Origin: an uncultured Eubacteriales bacterium
GTDB lineage: Bacteria > Bacillota > Clostridia > Peptostreptococcales > Anaerovoracaceae
Reading direction: 5' to 3'
NCBI GenBank assembly: GCA_949289445.1
Contig: CASEOD010000149.1
Location: 1-42,695 of the forward strand
Length of the DNA stretch: 42,695 nucleotides
Part shown: one piece after another, positions 17,897 through 26,554 of the stretch
Layout: the number at the start of each line of letters is the position of its first letter
Position numbering within the stretch: position 1 is the first letter of the stretch
The notes under the pieces: model-generated
Databases searched by the model: none
What the model was told of the DNA's origin: nothing
What the model saw: the letters and a program-made list of their open reading frames with translations, nothing else
Made by a program: the position numbers and the translations under genes

Positions 17897-18730
17897 TCAC
17901 TGTCTGTCAAGAAGCTGTCTCAGTTCAGCCGCTGTTTTTCCAAGCACCGGATGCCGTATCCATGGCGCAATCTGGGCAAGGGGTATCAGCACAAAATCAC
18001 GAAGATGCAGCTCTTTATGCGGTATAGTCAGTTCCCTGCTGTCATAAATCAGATCATCATACAGCAGAATGTCCAGATCCAGCGTTCTCGGTCCCCATCG
18101 TACTTCTCTCTTTCTGTCTGCCTCTGCCTCTATCCGGTGCAAAGCCATAAGCAATTCCTCAGGCTCCATCAGCGTACGAAGACACAGAACACCGTTAAGA
18201 AAATCATCCTGCTCGATTCCACCATAAGGTTTTGTAATGATATAATCTGAAACCTGTTCTACCTGACAGCCGTCAAGCTCTGAAAGTCTGGCCACTGCCA
18301 TATCCAGATATCCCTTCTTGTCTCCCATATTGGAACCCAGCGCAATATAAGCCCGATGACGGAATCTTTCAATCTTTACTGAAACATAATCCAGCGGCAG
18401 CCTGATAGGCGCCCACGGTTTTTTTAGTTCCAGTCCGACACCTTCTACGAGAGGATAGTTTTTCAGAACAGCTTCTGCAAGATGTTCTGCCGCAGCTTCA
18501 ATAAGCTTGTAGGTATGCTCTTTCAGAAATTCCGTCATAAACTGACTGACTTCCCCATAATGGGTTGAAAAGGTCAAATCATCAGAAAGTCCTGCCTTTC
18601 TCGTTCTGGTATACAATATCGCCGACACAACAAACTTCTGTCCCAGAACATTTTCCTCAGGGAAAACTCCATGATTGGCAAAGATCTGTAGATTTTCAAT
18701 ATATATTTTATCGTAAACCTCTTTATTCAT
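17897..18730 (-). CDS. folBK: Bifunctional dihydroneopterin aldolase / HPPK (FolB-FolK)
   Basis: This 277-residue fusion carries two consecutive folate steps. Residues 1-120 are a dihydroneopterin aldolase (IYIENLQIFANHGVFPEEN, then the lysine in LELKKPWAPIRL), which makes 6-hydroxymethyl-dihydropterin. Residues 122-277 are the pyrophosphokinase, with AYIALGSNMGDK near 124 and RWGPRTLDLDILLYDD near 211. The fusion is common in Clostridia. The gene begins 2 nt after the folP stop, so it is the last gene of folE-HD-folP-folBK. Confidence 0.94.
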   Translation of the reverse strand: MNKEVYDKIYIENLQIFANHGVFPEENVLGQKFVVSAILYTRTRKAGLSDDLTFSTHYGEVSQFMTEFLKEHTYKLIEAAAEHLAEAVLKNYPLVEGVGLELKKPWAPIRLPLDYVSVKIERFRHRAYIALGSNMGDKKGYLDMAVARLSELDGCQVEQVSDYIITKPYGGIEQDDFLNGVLCLRTLMEPEELLMALHRIEAEADRKREVRWGPRTLDLDILLYDDLIYDSRELTIPHKELHLRDFVLIPLAQIAPWIRHPVLGKTAAELRQLLDRQ

Positions 18731-18732
18731 TT

Positions 18733-19545
18733 CTATTTTCCTTCTTTTATAATAGCCTCTGTCATTTTTACAGCTCTGTAATTCTCTTTTACATCGTGAA
18801 CTCTGACAAAACAGGCGCCTTTCGCCACACCGAGAACAGTGGTCGCTAAAGTGCCCTCTACTCTCTGATCTGTCGAAAGATCTAAGGCTGTACCGATCAC
18901 AGACTTTCTTGAAGTTGCCAGAAGCACGGGATATCCCAGTTTCACCAGTTCTTCCAGCCGGTTTATCACCATCAGGTTATGCTCATAAGTCTTACCGAAT
19001 CCCACACCCGGGTCCAGCAGAATCTGTTCATCTGAAATTCTCGCCTCTCCGGCAATCTGCAGAGTCTGTCTCATATCAGAAAGAAAGTCGGTCATAAAAT
19101 CTCCGTACTCAGCTTTTTCTCTGTTATGCATCAGACAGCAGGGAACCTGATAACGGGCAATAAGCTCAGCTACTGCTGCATCATATTTCAGCCCCCAGAT
19201 ATCGTTGACCATATCAGCGCCGGCTTTCAGCGCAGCTTCAATTACCTGCGGTTTGTAACTGTCGATAGAGACAGGGATATCAAAATTCTTCTTCACCATC
19301 TCAATATATGGCACAACTCTTTGAATTTCCTCCTCGATACTGATCTGCACATGTCCCGGTCTGGTAGATTCTCCACCGATATCGATCAGAGCCGCTCCCT
19401 CTTCAATCATCTCTTCCACATGACGGCCGGCACGATTCAGATCATTCCATCTGCCTCCGTCAGAGAAAGAATCGGGCGTCACATTGAGAATACCCATAAT
19501 ATAGCAATGATTCTTCAGATCAAATTCTTTATTTCCTATTTTCAT
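18733..19545 (-). CDS. folP: Dihydropteroate synthase
   Basis: This 270-residue TIM-barrel enzyme condenses hydroxymethyl-dihydropterin pyrophosphate with p-aminobenzoate and is the sulfonamide target. Seen motifs are MGILNVTPDSFSDGG near residue 17, DIGGESTRPG near residue 55, SIDSYKP near 94, and LLDPGVGFGKT near 180. The ATG overlaps the stop of the HD-domain gene as ATGA at 19542-19545, indicating coupled translation. Confidence 0.95.
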   Translation of the reverse strand: MKIGNKEFDLKNHCYIMGILNVTPDSFSDGGRWNDLNRAGRHVEEMIEEGAALIDIGGESTRPGHVQISIEEEIQRVVPYIEMVKKNFDIPVSIDSYKPQVIEAALKAGADMVNDIWGLKYDAAVAELIARYQVPCCLMHNREKAEYGDFMTDFLSDMRQTLQIAGEARISDEQILLDPGVGFGKTYEHNLMVINRLEELVKLGYPVLLATSRKSVIGTALDLSTDQRVEGTLATTVLGVAKGACFVRVHDVKENYRAVKMTEAIIKEGK

Positions 19546-20024
19546 CTCTCTATCTCCCAGTTCTTTTTTTCCCTGCTCCAGTTACAGTCCTTTTCGGCTT
19601 CACAGCTAAAGCAGTTCCTCGACAATTTATCCGCTCTGAAAATCAGTCCCCTCAGAGTTCCTTCATTTCTGATCCGGCCGTCTCTGTGATTTCTCACTGC
19701 ATCCAGAATCTCATCCTTTTCATTGCCACCGAAACCGCAGTCATCCAAAATTCGCGATGCCATGGCGTACCCGGCTTCCTCGTGAGGAATACCATCTGTA
19801 TATTGAATTCCTCTCCCTATATCATGCAAAAGAGCCGCTCCATAAATCAGCTCCTTTGAAATATTCCAGTTCTGTTCCAGATTTTCGATATATGCCAGTC
19901 TTGCAACCTGAAGCAGATGCTCCGGACCATGTCCGCAGAAAGGTCGCTGCCGTTCAAGTTCTGTAATCTGCATTATTGCGCCCTTCCACATAGGATGGTG
20001 CAGAATTCTGTTCACCCTGTTCAT
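19542..20024 (-). CDS. HD-domain phosphohydrolase in the folate operon
   Basis: This 160-residue HD-superfamily protein shows the metal-binding pattern as H in GHGPEHLLQVARLA (about 33-46) and HD in AALLHDIGRG near residue 69, with a later histidine and aspartate in VRNHRDGR. The C-terminal tail carries NCFSCEAEKDCNW, a three-cysteine cluster with possible metal binding. It starts 1 nt after the folE stop (GGGGAG upstream) and overlaps folP. Position between folE and folP, where dihydroneopterin triphosphate must be dephosphorylated and no Nudix FolQ is seen, suggests a pterin phosphohydrolase. That is inference; a nucleotide phosphohydrolase is equally possible. Confidence 0.82.
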   Translation of the reverse strand: MNRVNRILHHPMWKGAIMQITELERQRPFCGHGPEHLLQVARLAYIENLEQNWNISKELIYGAALLHDIGRGIQYTDGIPHEEAGYAMASRILDDCGFGGNEKDEILDAVRNHRDGRIRNEGTLRGLIFRADKLSRNCFSCEAEKDCNWSREKKNWEIER

Positions 20025-20025
20025 A

Positions 20026-20580
20026 CTATCTCCCCAGCAGCTGAAAAAAGCGATTCTGCAGCTTTTCATCTTCTTCAAAAGCACCTCTGGTCACCACAGT
20101 CACCGTCTTGGACCCCGGCTTTTTCACACCACGCATGGTCATGCACATGTGCTCAGCTTCAAGAAATACCATGACCCCTTTTGGATGAAGCTCCTTCATA
20201 AAAGCATCCGCTATCTGGGCCGCCAGCCGTTCCTGAAGCTGCAGCCGCTTTGCAAATACCTCTACCGTTCTGGCAATCTTGGAAAGTCCCACAACTTCTC
20301 CGTCCGGAATATATGCAATCGCTGCATGCCCGTAAAAAGGCAGCATATGATGTTCACACAGAGAATAAAAATGAATATCCTTTTCCAAGATCATATCGCT
20401 GTCCTCTACATGAAAACGCTTGAACAGATGCTCAGCTGCACTGTCCGCATAACCTGCCGCAAGTTCCTCATACATCCTGGCAATCCGTTCAGGAGTCTCC
20501 AAAAGACCTTCCCTTTCTATATCTTCGCCGATTCCCTCAAGAATCAGACGCACACCTTCTTGAATCTTTTCTCTATCCAT
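20026..20580 (-). CDS. folE: GTP cyclohydrolase I
   Basis: This 184-residue enzyme converts GTP to 7,8-dihydroneopterin triphosphate, the first folate step. The zinc and catalytic residues are visible in [14 protein letters not shown] near residue 73 (Cys and His) and in [12 protein letters not shown] near residue 143 (second Cys). [10 protein letters not shown] near residue 28 is also typical. It is the first gene of the folate operon, with its own promoter at 20625-20653 facing ilvE. AGAAAGG lies 10 nt before the ATG. Confidence 0.96.
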   Translation of the reverse strand: MDREKIQEGVRLILEGIGEDIEREGLLETPERIARMYEELAAGYADSAAEHLFKRFHVEDSDMILEKDIHFYSLCEHHMLPFYGHAAIAYIPDGEVVGLSKIARTVEVFAKRLQLQERLAAQIADAFMKELHPKGVMVFLEAEHMCMTMRGVKKPGSKTVTVVTRGAFEEDEKLQNRFFQLLGR

Positions 20581-20624
20581 TATAAATGTACCTTTCTGAG
20601 TAATTTCAGTATTCCATAAACTTC

Positions 20625-20653
20625 ATTGTATGATATTTGGAAGACAAGTGCAA
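20625..20653 (-). promoter_or_regulatory. Predicted folE operon promoter
   Basis: On the minus strand TTGCAC (20653-20648) and TACAAT (20630-20625) are separated by 17 nt. This would start transcription about 38 nt before the folE ATG. Confidence 0.6.
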
Positions 20654-20702
20654 GTACATACAAAAATTTGTTCCCAGTACCAATATTTTTTGTTTTAACT
20701 TG

Positions 20703-20731
20703 TTGACATAATACAATTTATGCGGTAAGAT
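20703..20731 (+). promoter_or_regulatory. Predicted ilvE promoter
   Basis: TTGACA at 20703-20708 and TAAGAT at 20726-20731 are separated by 17 nt, placing the start about 40 nt before the ilvE ATG. No T-box or other leader structure fits in this short 5' region. Confidence 0.65.
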
Positions 20732-20778
20732 AGTAACAGATTTTTGAAGAAAACTTACGAGAAAAGAGGGACACTGAA

Positions 20779-21849
20779 ATGAAATATGAATTTCCTGTAA
20801 CAAAGAATCCAAACCCAGGCAAAAAACCTGATCCAAAAGGTCTTCGTTTTGGAACTGTCTTTACGGATCATATGTTTGTGATGGACTACAGCACAGAAAA
20901 AGGCTGGCACAACGGACGCATCGTTCCATATGGTCCTATTGAACTTGATCCGGCTGCCGTAGTTTTACATTATGGTCAGGAAATGTTTGAGGGACTGAAG
21001 GCTTACAAGACTGCTTCCGGCAGAGTACAGCTTTTCAGACCTTATATGAATGCACAGAGAACCAACAGAACCAATGACAGACTCTGCATCCCGCAGATCG
21101 ACGAGGATCTTTTCGTTGAAGCCATCAAAGCTCTTGTCAAGGTAGATCAGGACTGGATTCCTGAGGGTGAAGGCACCGCCCTTTATATCAGACCGTTCAT
21201 CTTCGCAGATGAGCCGTTCCTCGGAGTCAGAAGATCTGAAACCTACAAGTTCATGATTATTCTGAGCCCGGTAGGCCCTTACTTTGAAAGCGGTCTTGCC
21301 CCTACCAAAATGTATGTGGAGGATGTTTATGTGCGTGCTGTCAAAGGCGGTACAGGAGAAGCCAAATGCGGAGGCAACTACGGTGCCAGTCTGAAGGCTC
21401 AGGAAATTGCCCATGAAAAAGGTTATGAACAGATTCTTTGGTTAGATGGAATTGAAAGAAAATATATTGAAGAAATCGGCGCTGCCAATGCTTTCTTTGT
21501 GATCGGAGATGAAGTGGTCACCAGTGAACTGAACGGTTCTATTCTGCCGGGCATCACCAGAAATTCCATTATCGCTCTCTGCAAGGAAAAAGGCATCAAA
21601 GTTTCTGAAAGAAAAATTTCCATTGATGAACTGGAGCAGGCTTACAAAGACGGCCAGTTGAAAGAAATGTTCGCTTCCGGCACAGCAGCTATTGTTTCTC
21701 CTGTAGGCGAACTGCTCTACAAGGGTGAAAAAATGATCATCAACAACAATGAAATCGGACCGATTGCCCAGGAAATGTATGATACCATCTACGGAATCCA
21801 GACCGGCAAACTGGAAGATTTCATGAACTGGACAGTGGCTGTTGAATAA
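20779..21849 (+). CDS. ilvE: Branched-chain amino acid aminotransferase
   Basis: This 356-residue fold-type IV PLP enzyme performs the last step of valine, leucine and isoleucine synthesis, transferring an amino group from glutamate. Its length and the motifs LHYGQEMFEGLKAY (about 58-71), YIRPFIFADEPFLGV, and the PLP-lysine region KCGGNYGASLKAQEIA near residue 196 match the long BCAT group. EEIGAANAFFV and GSILPGITRNSI follow as expected. GAGGG precedes the ATG by 8 nt. It stands apart from the ilv and leu operons under its own promoter and overlaps the next gene at TAATG. Confidence 0.95.
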   Translation: MKYEFPVTKNPNPGKKPDPKGLRFGTVFTDHMFVMDYSTEKGWHNGRIVPYGPIELDPAAVVLHYGQEMFEGLKAYKTASGRVQLFRPYMNAQRTNRTNDRLCIPQIDEDLFVEAIKALVKVDQDWIPEGEGTALYIRPFIFADEPFLGVRRSETYKFMIILSPVGPYFESGLAPTKMYVEDVYVRAVKGGTGEAKCGGNYGASLKAQEIAHEKGYEQILWLDGIERKYIEEIGAANAFFVIGDEVVTSELNGSILPGITRNSIIALCKEKGIKVSERKISIDELEQAYKDGQLKEMFASGTAAIVSPVGELLYKGEKMIINNNEIGPIAQEMYDTIYGIQTGKLEDFMNWTVAVE

Positions 21850-23054
21850 TGAATAATATGAAAAACAGCCTGCAGACTCTGAACAGACAGTTAAATGCCC
21901 TCTCCGTTTTTCGAAGTATACTTGAAACTGATGTAGTTTCAAGCCTTCAAAAACTTCTATATGCTATTGATAAAGGCTCTTTAGACGATCAGCTTTTCGC
22001 CTACGGAGCCTTTACAAAGGCATTATATGAAAAAGGCGGCAGTTTAACTGCATTTGTTAAGGAATTTATAATTGAAGACGAAAACTTCTTTTTGATAAAA
22101 CGACTGAATTGTTCTGCAATCAGCAGTTCTGTCTGTCAATGTGTTACAGAGGAACTCTCTGTACTGCAGAAACTTGCAGATCTGACAGCTGCTCAGCTGA
22201 AAAGCTCAATTGATTATAACGGTTTTCTTCCTCAATGGGACAATGAGCCTGTCGATCTGCACAGTGAATACAGTCAAATGCTGGATTCCCTTTCGACAAA
22301 AGGCTATGGCATGTTTGCAAAGTATCGGGCATTTAAAGTGAAAAACGGAAAACTGCTGCCCGTAAAACATGCAGACCTGCAGTCTCTCCATACTCTTTAC
22401 GGTTATACCAGAGAAAGAAATCAGGTGCTGGAAAACACCCGTGCTCTGGCAGAAGGCAAACCTGCCGGCAATGTGCTTCTTTACGGAGATGCAGGTACAG
22501 GAAAGTCCTCTACTATCAAGGCATGTGCAGATGCATTCTATGATCAGGGCGTCCGCCTTGTAGAATTTGATAAGAATCAGTTTTCAGAAATACCTGCTAT
22601 CATAGAGCAGCTTTCTGAGAATCCACTGAAATTTATCTTTTACATCGATGATCTGAGTTTCAATGCAAACGACGACGCTTTCTCTGCCTTGAAAGGAATT
22701 CTTGAAGGTAATGTAACCAGCTACTCAAATCATATTGTGATTTATGCCACCAGCAACCGCAGACATCTGGTAAAAGAGTCTATGGAAGCCCGAATGGGAA
22801 ATGATCTGCATCTGAATGATACACTGCAGGAGACCATGAGTCTCTCTGCAAGATTCGGCCTGACTATTACTTTCTCCAAACCTGAAAAGGAACTCTATCT
22901 GGAGATTGTAAAAAATCTGGCAGACGAATATGGAATTTCTATGGATAATGAGGAACTGTTCCGAAAGGCTGAAGCTTTTGCAATCCGGTCAAACGGCAGA
23001 AGCCCCCGTACTGCAAAGCAGTTTATTCAGCTGGTCAGCATCGGTATCAAATAA
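21849..23054 (+). CDS. DUF815-type AAA ATPase
   Basis: This 401-residue protein matches the DUF815 AAA group. An N-terminal region of about 180 residues lacks familiar motifs. The ATPase core follows, with Walker A GDAGTGKSS (213-221), Walker B FIFYIDD (262-268), a sensor-1-like IYATSNRRH near 298, and a C-terminal GRSPRTAKQF sensor-2-like element. It is presumably a cytoplasmic remodelling ATPase, but no biochemical role is known to me. Its ATG overlaps the ilvE TAA and has no strong ribosome-binding site, so translation depends on ilvE. This link to amino-acid synthesis may be incidental. Confidence 0.82.
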   Translation: MNNMKNSLQTLNRQLNALSVFRSILETDVVSSLQKLLYAIDKGSLDDQLFAYGAFTKALYEKGGSLTAFVKEFIIEDENFFLIKRLNCSAISSSVCQCVTEELSVLQKLADLTAAQLKSSIDYNGFLPQWDNEPVDLHSEYSQMLDSLSTKGYGMFAKYRAFKVKNGKLLPVKHADLQSLHTLYGYTRERNQVLENTRALAEGKPAGNVLLYGDAGTGKSSTIKACADAFYDQGVRLVEFDKNQFSEIPAIIEQLSENPLKFIFYIDDLSFNANDDAFSALKGILEGNVTSYSNHIVIYATSNRRHLVKESMEARMGNDLHLNDTLQETMSLSARFGLTITFSKPEKELYLEIVKNLADEYGISMDNEELFRKAEAFAIRSNGRSPRTAKQFIQLVSIGIK

Positions 23055-23063
23055 CAGGATTAA

Positions 23064-23093
23064 AAGGGGAGCTGCATTACTGCAGCTCCCCTT
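23064..23093. terminator. Terminator after the DUF815 gene, shared with the small minus-strand gene
   Basis: AAGGGGAGCTGCA pairs perfectly over 13 bases with TGCAGCTCCCCTT around a TTAC loop. On the minus strand it runs into TTTTAAT, fitting termination of the 23140-23307 gene. On the plus strand the T-run is weaker (CTTGTATG). Confidence 0.8.
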
Positions 23094-23139
23094 GTATGTA
23101 AACTCTCGCGGGAGATAGTGTCTAATCTGTATTTGTCCT

Positions 23140-23307
23140 TCATCTACTGCCCAGCACAAGCTGCCCCCTTTCCATGGCAGTGATTTTCGACGACCATGCA
23201 TGCATCGGCGTCGTCATGTCGACATCTCTAAGATTCTGCTGTAAAAGCCACTGATATATGATCAGCTCTCGTTCCCGTCTGGGATCCCCTTTTGAATCAG
23301 TTTTCAT
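23140..23307 (-). CDS. Hypothetical 55-residue protein
   Basis: This short frame starts MKTDSKGDPRRERELIIYQW and ends GQLVLGSR. It has a strong AAGGAGGAGA ribosome-binding site 5-8 nt before the ATG, and a TATAAT at 23357-23352 about 45 nt upstream; no good -35 box is seen. The shared terminator at 23064-23093 lies 46 nt beyond its stop. No membrane segment or known motif is visible; the N-terminal half is charged and probably helical. I do not recognise a family. The signals around it, rather than its sequence, argue that it is a real gene. Confidence 0.55.
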   Translation of the reverse strand: MKTDSKGDPRRERELIIYQWLLQQNLRDVDMTTPMHAWSSKITAMERGQLVLGSR

Positions 23308-23486
23308 AATCTCTCCTCCTTTTCTGAATGATTAACCCCTTCTGTGCTTTTATTATAGCCTTTCAATTTGAAGAATACCCTGCTTATTCTGTGATATTTC
23401 TGTGAGGTAATTCTTACAAAAACATTACATATTCTGCTTCTTTGTGGTATAGTAATATTGCTTATACTATCCGGCCGGAGGAAACT

Positions 23487-25226
23487 ATGATTAGAAAATT
23501 TTCAAAATACTATAAACCTCACCTGAGGCTGTTTATTCTGGATATGACCTGTGCTTTCATCGTAGCATGCTGCGATCTGTTCTACCCGGTCATCGCCAAA
23601 AATATCATCAATGACTATGTACCCAACCAGAACATACGCCTTTTCATCGTGTGGATCTGTGTACTTCTGGGCATCTATGTGCTTAAAGCGTTCCTGAACT
23701 ATATCATCCAGTACTGGGGTCATATTGTGGGAGTCAGAATTCAGGGGGATATGCGGCGTGAGCTGTTCCGACACCTGCAGAAACTTCCCTTTTCTTTCTT
23801 CGACGAGAATAAAACCGGATCCATTATGAGCCGGATGATCAACGATCTGTTTGAAGTATCGGAACTTGCCCATCACGGCCCTGAAAATCTGTTTCTTTCA
23901 CTGATCATTCTGGTAGGGGCGTTCATTATGCTGGCGCAGATCAGTCTTCCTCTGACTCTGATTACCTTTGCGGTTCTTCCATTCATGATTTTCTTTGCTT
24001 TTAAGACAAGAGACATGATGAACAGAACTTTCAGCGAGACCCGCGTAAAGACTGCAGAGATCAACGCCAGTGTGGAAACCGCCATCGCCGGCATTCGTGT
24101 ATCAAAAGCTTATACTGCCGATGAACATGAAAACGAGAAATTCAATGTGGCCAACGAGAATCTTAAACGATCCAGAGCAGGCGCCTATAAATCCATGGGC
24201 ATCTTCCAGTCCGGTATGACTCTGTTCATGGATATGCTTTATCTGGTGGTGCTGACCAGCGGCGGTTTGTTCTTCTTCTACGGAAAAATCGATACAGGTG
24301 AATTTGCAGCCTTTCTACTGTACATCTCCATGTTTCTGAATCCTGTCAATAAGCTGGTATCCTTCTATGAACAGCTTCAGGAAGGTATGACCGGATTCAG
24401 GCGGTTCTGTGAAATCATGGAACTGCCGGAAGAGGAAGATCCGGAAGACGACCTGCTGACACCTGACCATCTGGACGGCAATATCTGTTTTGAAAATGTA
24501 ACCTTCAGTTATGAGTCCGGAGAAAGTGAAGATGATGAGGAAAAACCACCGGTCATCAGTAATCTGACCATGGAAATCAAACAGGGACGCACCCTTGCTC
24601 TTGTCGGGCCGTCAGGAAGCGGAAAAACCACCATGTGCCACCTGATACCAAGATTTTACGATGTGGATTCAGGCCGCATTACCATAGACGGTATCGACAT
24701 TACACACATCTCCCGCTATGCACTTCGCAAAAACATCGGAATGGTTGCACAGGATGTCTTTCTTTTTAACGGCACTATTCGCGAAAATATCGCTTACGGA
24801 AATCTTGATGCCACGGAAGAAGAGATTATCGATGCTGCAAAGAAAGCAAATATTCATGATTACATTATGACCATGGAAGACGGTTACGACACTCAGGTAG
24901 GCGAGCGCGGAATCAAACTGTCCGGCGGCCAGAAGCAGCGTATTTCCATCGCCCGCGTCTTCCTGAAGAATCCACCGATTCTGATTCTCGATGAAGCTAC
25001 CTCTGCTTTGGATAATGCTACAGAAATGCTCATTCAGAAATCTCTGGAGGAACTGGGCCGCGGCAGAACCTCCATCATCGTCGCCCACCGTCTCTCCACC
25101 ATCAAAAGCGCCGATGAAATCATTGTACTGACCTCCGAAGGGATAGCTGAACGCGGAAGCCATGAAGAGCTTATCAAGGCAGGCGGCCTGTATGCGGATC
25201 TGTATCAGTACCAGTTCAGAGATTAG
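23487..25226 (+). CDS. ABC transporter half-molecule, permease plus ATPase
   Basis: This 579-residue protein has an N-terminal exporter-type membrane domain of about six helices (residues 15-300) and a C-terminal ATPase. Walker A GPSGSGKTT lies at 374-382, the signature LSGGQKQRISIARVF near 480, and LILDEATSALD directly after. An acidic stretch (SGESEDDEEK) precedes the ATPase. It is the heterogeneous lipid/drug/peptide exporter type and probably a homodimer, as no partner gene lies beside it. The start at 23487 follows CGGAGGAAACT; an in-frame ATG at 23442 would place this site inside the gene. The substrate cannot be predicted. Confidence 0.88.
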   Translation: MIRKFSKYYKPHLRLFILDMTCAFIVACCDLFYPVIAKNIINDYVPNQNIRLFIVWICVLLGIYVLKAFLNYIIQYWGHIVGVRIQGDMRRELFRHLQKLPFSFFDENKTGSIMSRMINDLFEVSELAHHGPENLFLSLIILVGAFIMLAQISLPLTLITFAVLPFMIFFAFKTRDMMNRTFSETRVKTAEINASVETAIAGIRVSKAYTADEHENEKFNVANENLKRSRAGAYKSMGIFQSGMTLFMDMLYLVVLTSGGLFFFYGKIDTGEFAAFLLYISMFLNPVNKLVSFYEQLQEGMTGFRRFCEIMELPEEEDPEDDLLTPDHLDGNICFENVTFSYESGESEDDEEKPPVISNLTMEIKQGRTLALVGPSGSGKTTMCHLIPRFYDVDSGRITIDGIDITHISRYALRKNIGMVAQDVFLFNGTIRENIAYGNLDATEEEIIDAAKKANIHDYIMTMEDGYDTQVGERGIKLSGGQKQRISIARVFLKNPPILILDEATSALDNATEMLIQKSLEELGRGRTSIIVAHRLSTIKSADEIIVLTSEGIAERGSHEELIKAGGLYADLYQYQFRD

Positions 25227-25256
25227 ATTAACTGATCTCTTCCTGACACACTAAAA

Positions 25257-25299
25257 GGGCGCTCGGAACAGATGAATTACCCATCTGTTCTGAGCGCCC
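25257..25299. terminator. Bidirectional terminator between the ABC transporter gene and ilvA
   Basis: An 18-pair stem joins GGGCGCTCGGAACAGATG (25257-25274) with its complement at 25282-25299. CATTTCTTT follows on the plus strand and TTTTAG on the minus strand. It ends both convergent transcripts. Confidence 0.85.
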
Positions 25300-25312
25300 C
25301 ATTTCTTTAATT

Positions 25313-26524
25313 CTACATCAATACACTGATAACTTTCGGATTATATCCCCCTGCAGAAAGTGCATCGATGATCTTCTTTTTATGATCAGGCCCGAAGGCT
25401 TCAATGGTAATCTTCAGTTCAACAGCCGCATTTCTGTTGGTGCTGACAAACTGATTGTGATCCAGCCTGATGACGTTGCCCTGTTCCTTTGCGATAATAG
25501 AAGCCACGTTTACCAGTTCGCCCGGTTTGTCCGGCAGCAGCGTAGAAACAGTAAAAATTCTCTCCCGCTGAATCAGTCCGTGCTGTACTACTGAAGACAT
25601 AGTAATGATGTCCATATTTCCGCCGCTTAAAATGCATACTATCTTTTTCCCTTTTACATCGAGATGTTTTAAGGCGGCAACAGTCAGAAGTCCGGAATTT
25701 TCTACAATCATCTTATGATTTTCCACCATGTCAAGGAAAGCCACCACCAGTTCATCATCTTCTACTGTGATGATATCGTCGATATTTTCCTGCAGATAGG
25801 GAAAAATATTGATTCCCGGCGTTTTTACCGCAGTACCGTCAGCAATGGTGTTAACCTTTGGTAAGGTAACAGGATCTCCCGCCCTGAGAGATTCCTGCAG
25901 GCAGTTTGCCCCTGCCGGCTCTACTGCGATAACCTTGATCTTCGGATTCAGCATTTTCGCCAGAGTAGATACTCCTGTGGCAAGTCCGCCTCCGCCTACC
26001 GGAACAAGAATATAATCTACCAGCGGAAGCTCCTTCACAATCTCCATGGCGATGGTGCCCTGTCCTGTGGCAACTACAGGATCGTCAAAGGGATGGATGA
26101 AAGTGTATCCGTGTTCCTCTGCCAGTTTCTGGGCATGATCCGCAGCTTCGTCATACACATCACCGTAAAGCACAACCTCCGCACCGTAGCTCTTGGTTCT
26201 GTTCACCTTCATAAGCGGAGTTGTGGTCGGCATAACGATAACAGCCTTACATCCATAAGCCTTTGCCGCATAAGCCACACCCTGTGCATGATTTCCTGCT
26301 GACGCAGTAATCAGACCTCTGGAACGCTCCTCTTCTGTAAGAGTACTGATTTTATAATAGGCGCCTCTGATCTTGTATGCCCCGGTTACCTGCATGTTCT
26401 CAGGTTTCAGATATACTTTGTTTCCGCACTGCTGGCTGAGATAACCGCTGTAGGTCAGTTTTGTCTGGTCGGCAGCCCTCTGTACAATTTCTGCCGCCTG
26501 CTCAAATGATTCTAATGTCAGCAT
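25313..26524 (-). CDS. ilvA: Threonine ammonia-lyase (threonine dehydratase) with ACT domain
   Basis: This 403-residue PLP enzyme deaminates threonine to 2-oxobutanoate, the entry to isoleucine. The PLP-lysine motif GAYKIRGAYYK is near residue 50, SAGNHAQGVAYAA near 80, and the phosphate-binding GGGGLATG near 180. A single C-terminal ACT-like domain occupies about residues 328-400, the layout of the TdcB-like/short IlvA group rather than the long two-ACT-like E. coli form. As the last gene of ilvB-ilvN-ilvC-ilvD-ilvA, it is most likely biosynthetic. Confidence 0.92.
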   Translation of the reverse strand: MLTLESFEQAAEIVQRAADQTKLTYSGYLSQQCGNKVYLKPENMQVTGAYKIRGAYYKISTLTEEERSRGLITASAGNHAQGVAYAAKAYGCKAVIVMPTTTPLMKVNRTKSYGAEVVLYGDVYDEAADHAQKLAEEHGYTFIHPFDDPVVATGQGTIAMEIVKELPLVDYILVPVGGGGLATGVSTLAKMLNPKIKVIAVEPAGANCLQESLRAGDPVTLPKVNTIADGTAVKTPGINIFPYLQENIDDIITVEDDELVVAFLDMVENHKMIVENSGLLTVAALKHLDVKGKKIVCILSGGNMDIITMSSVVQHGLIQRERIFTVSTLLPDKPGELVNVASIIAKEQGNVIRLDHNQFVSTNRNAAVELKITIEAFGPDHKKKIIDALSAGGYNPKVISVLM

Positions 26525-26554
26525 ATTTTTTCCCTTTCCTGAAAGTGCGCCAAT

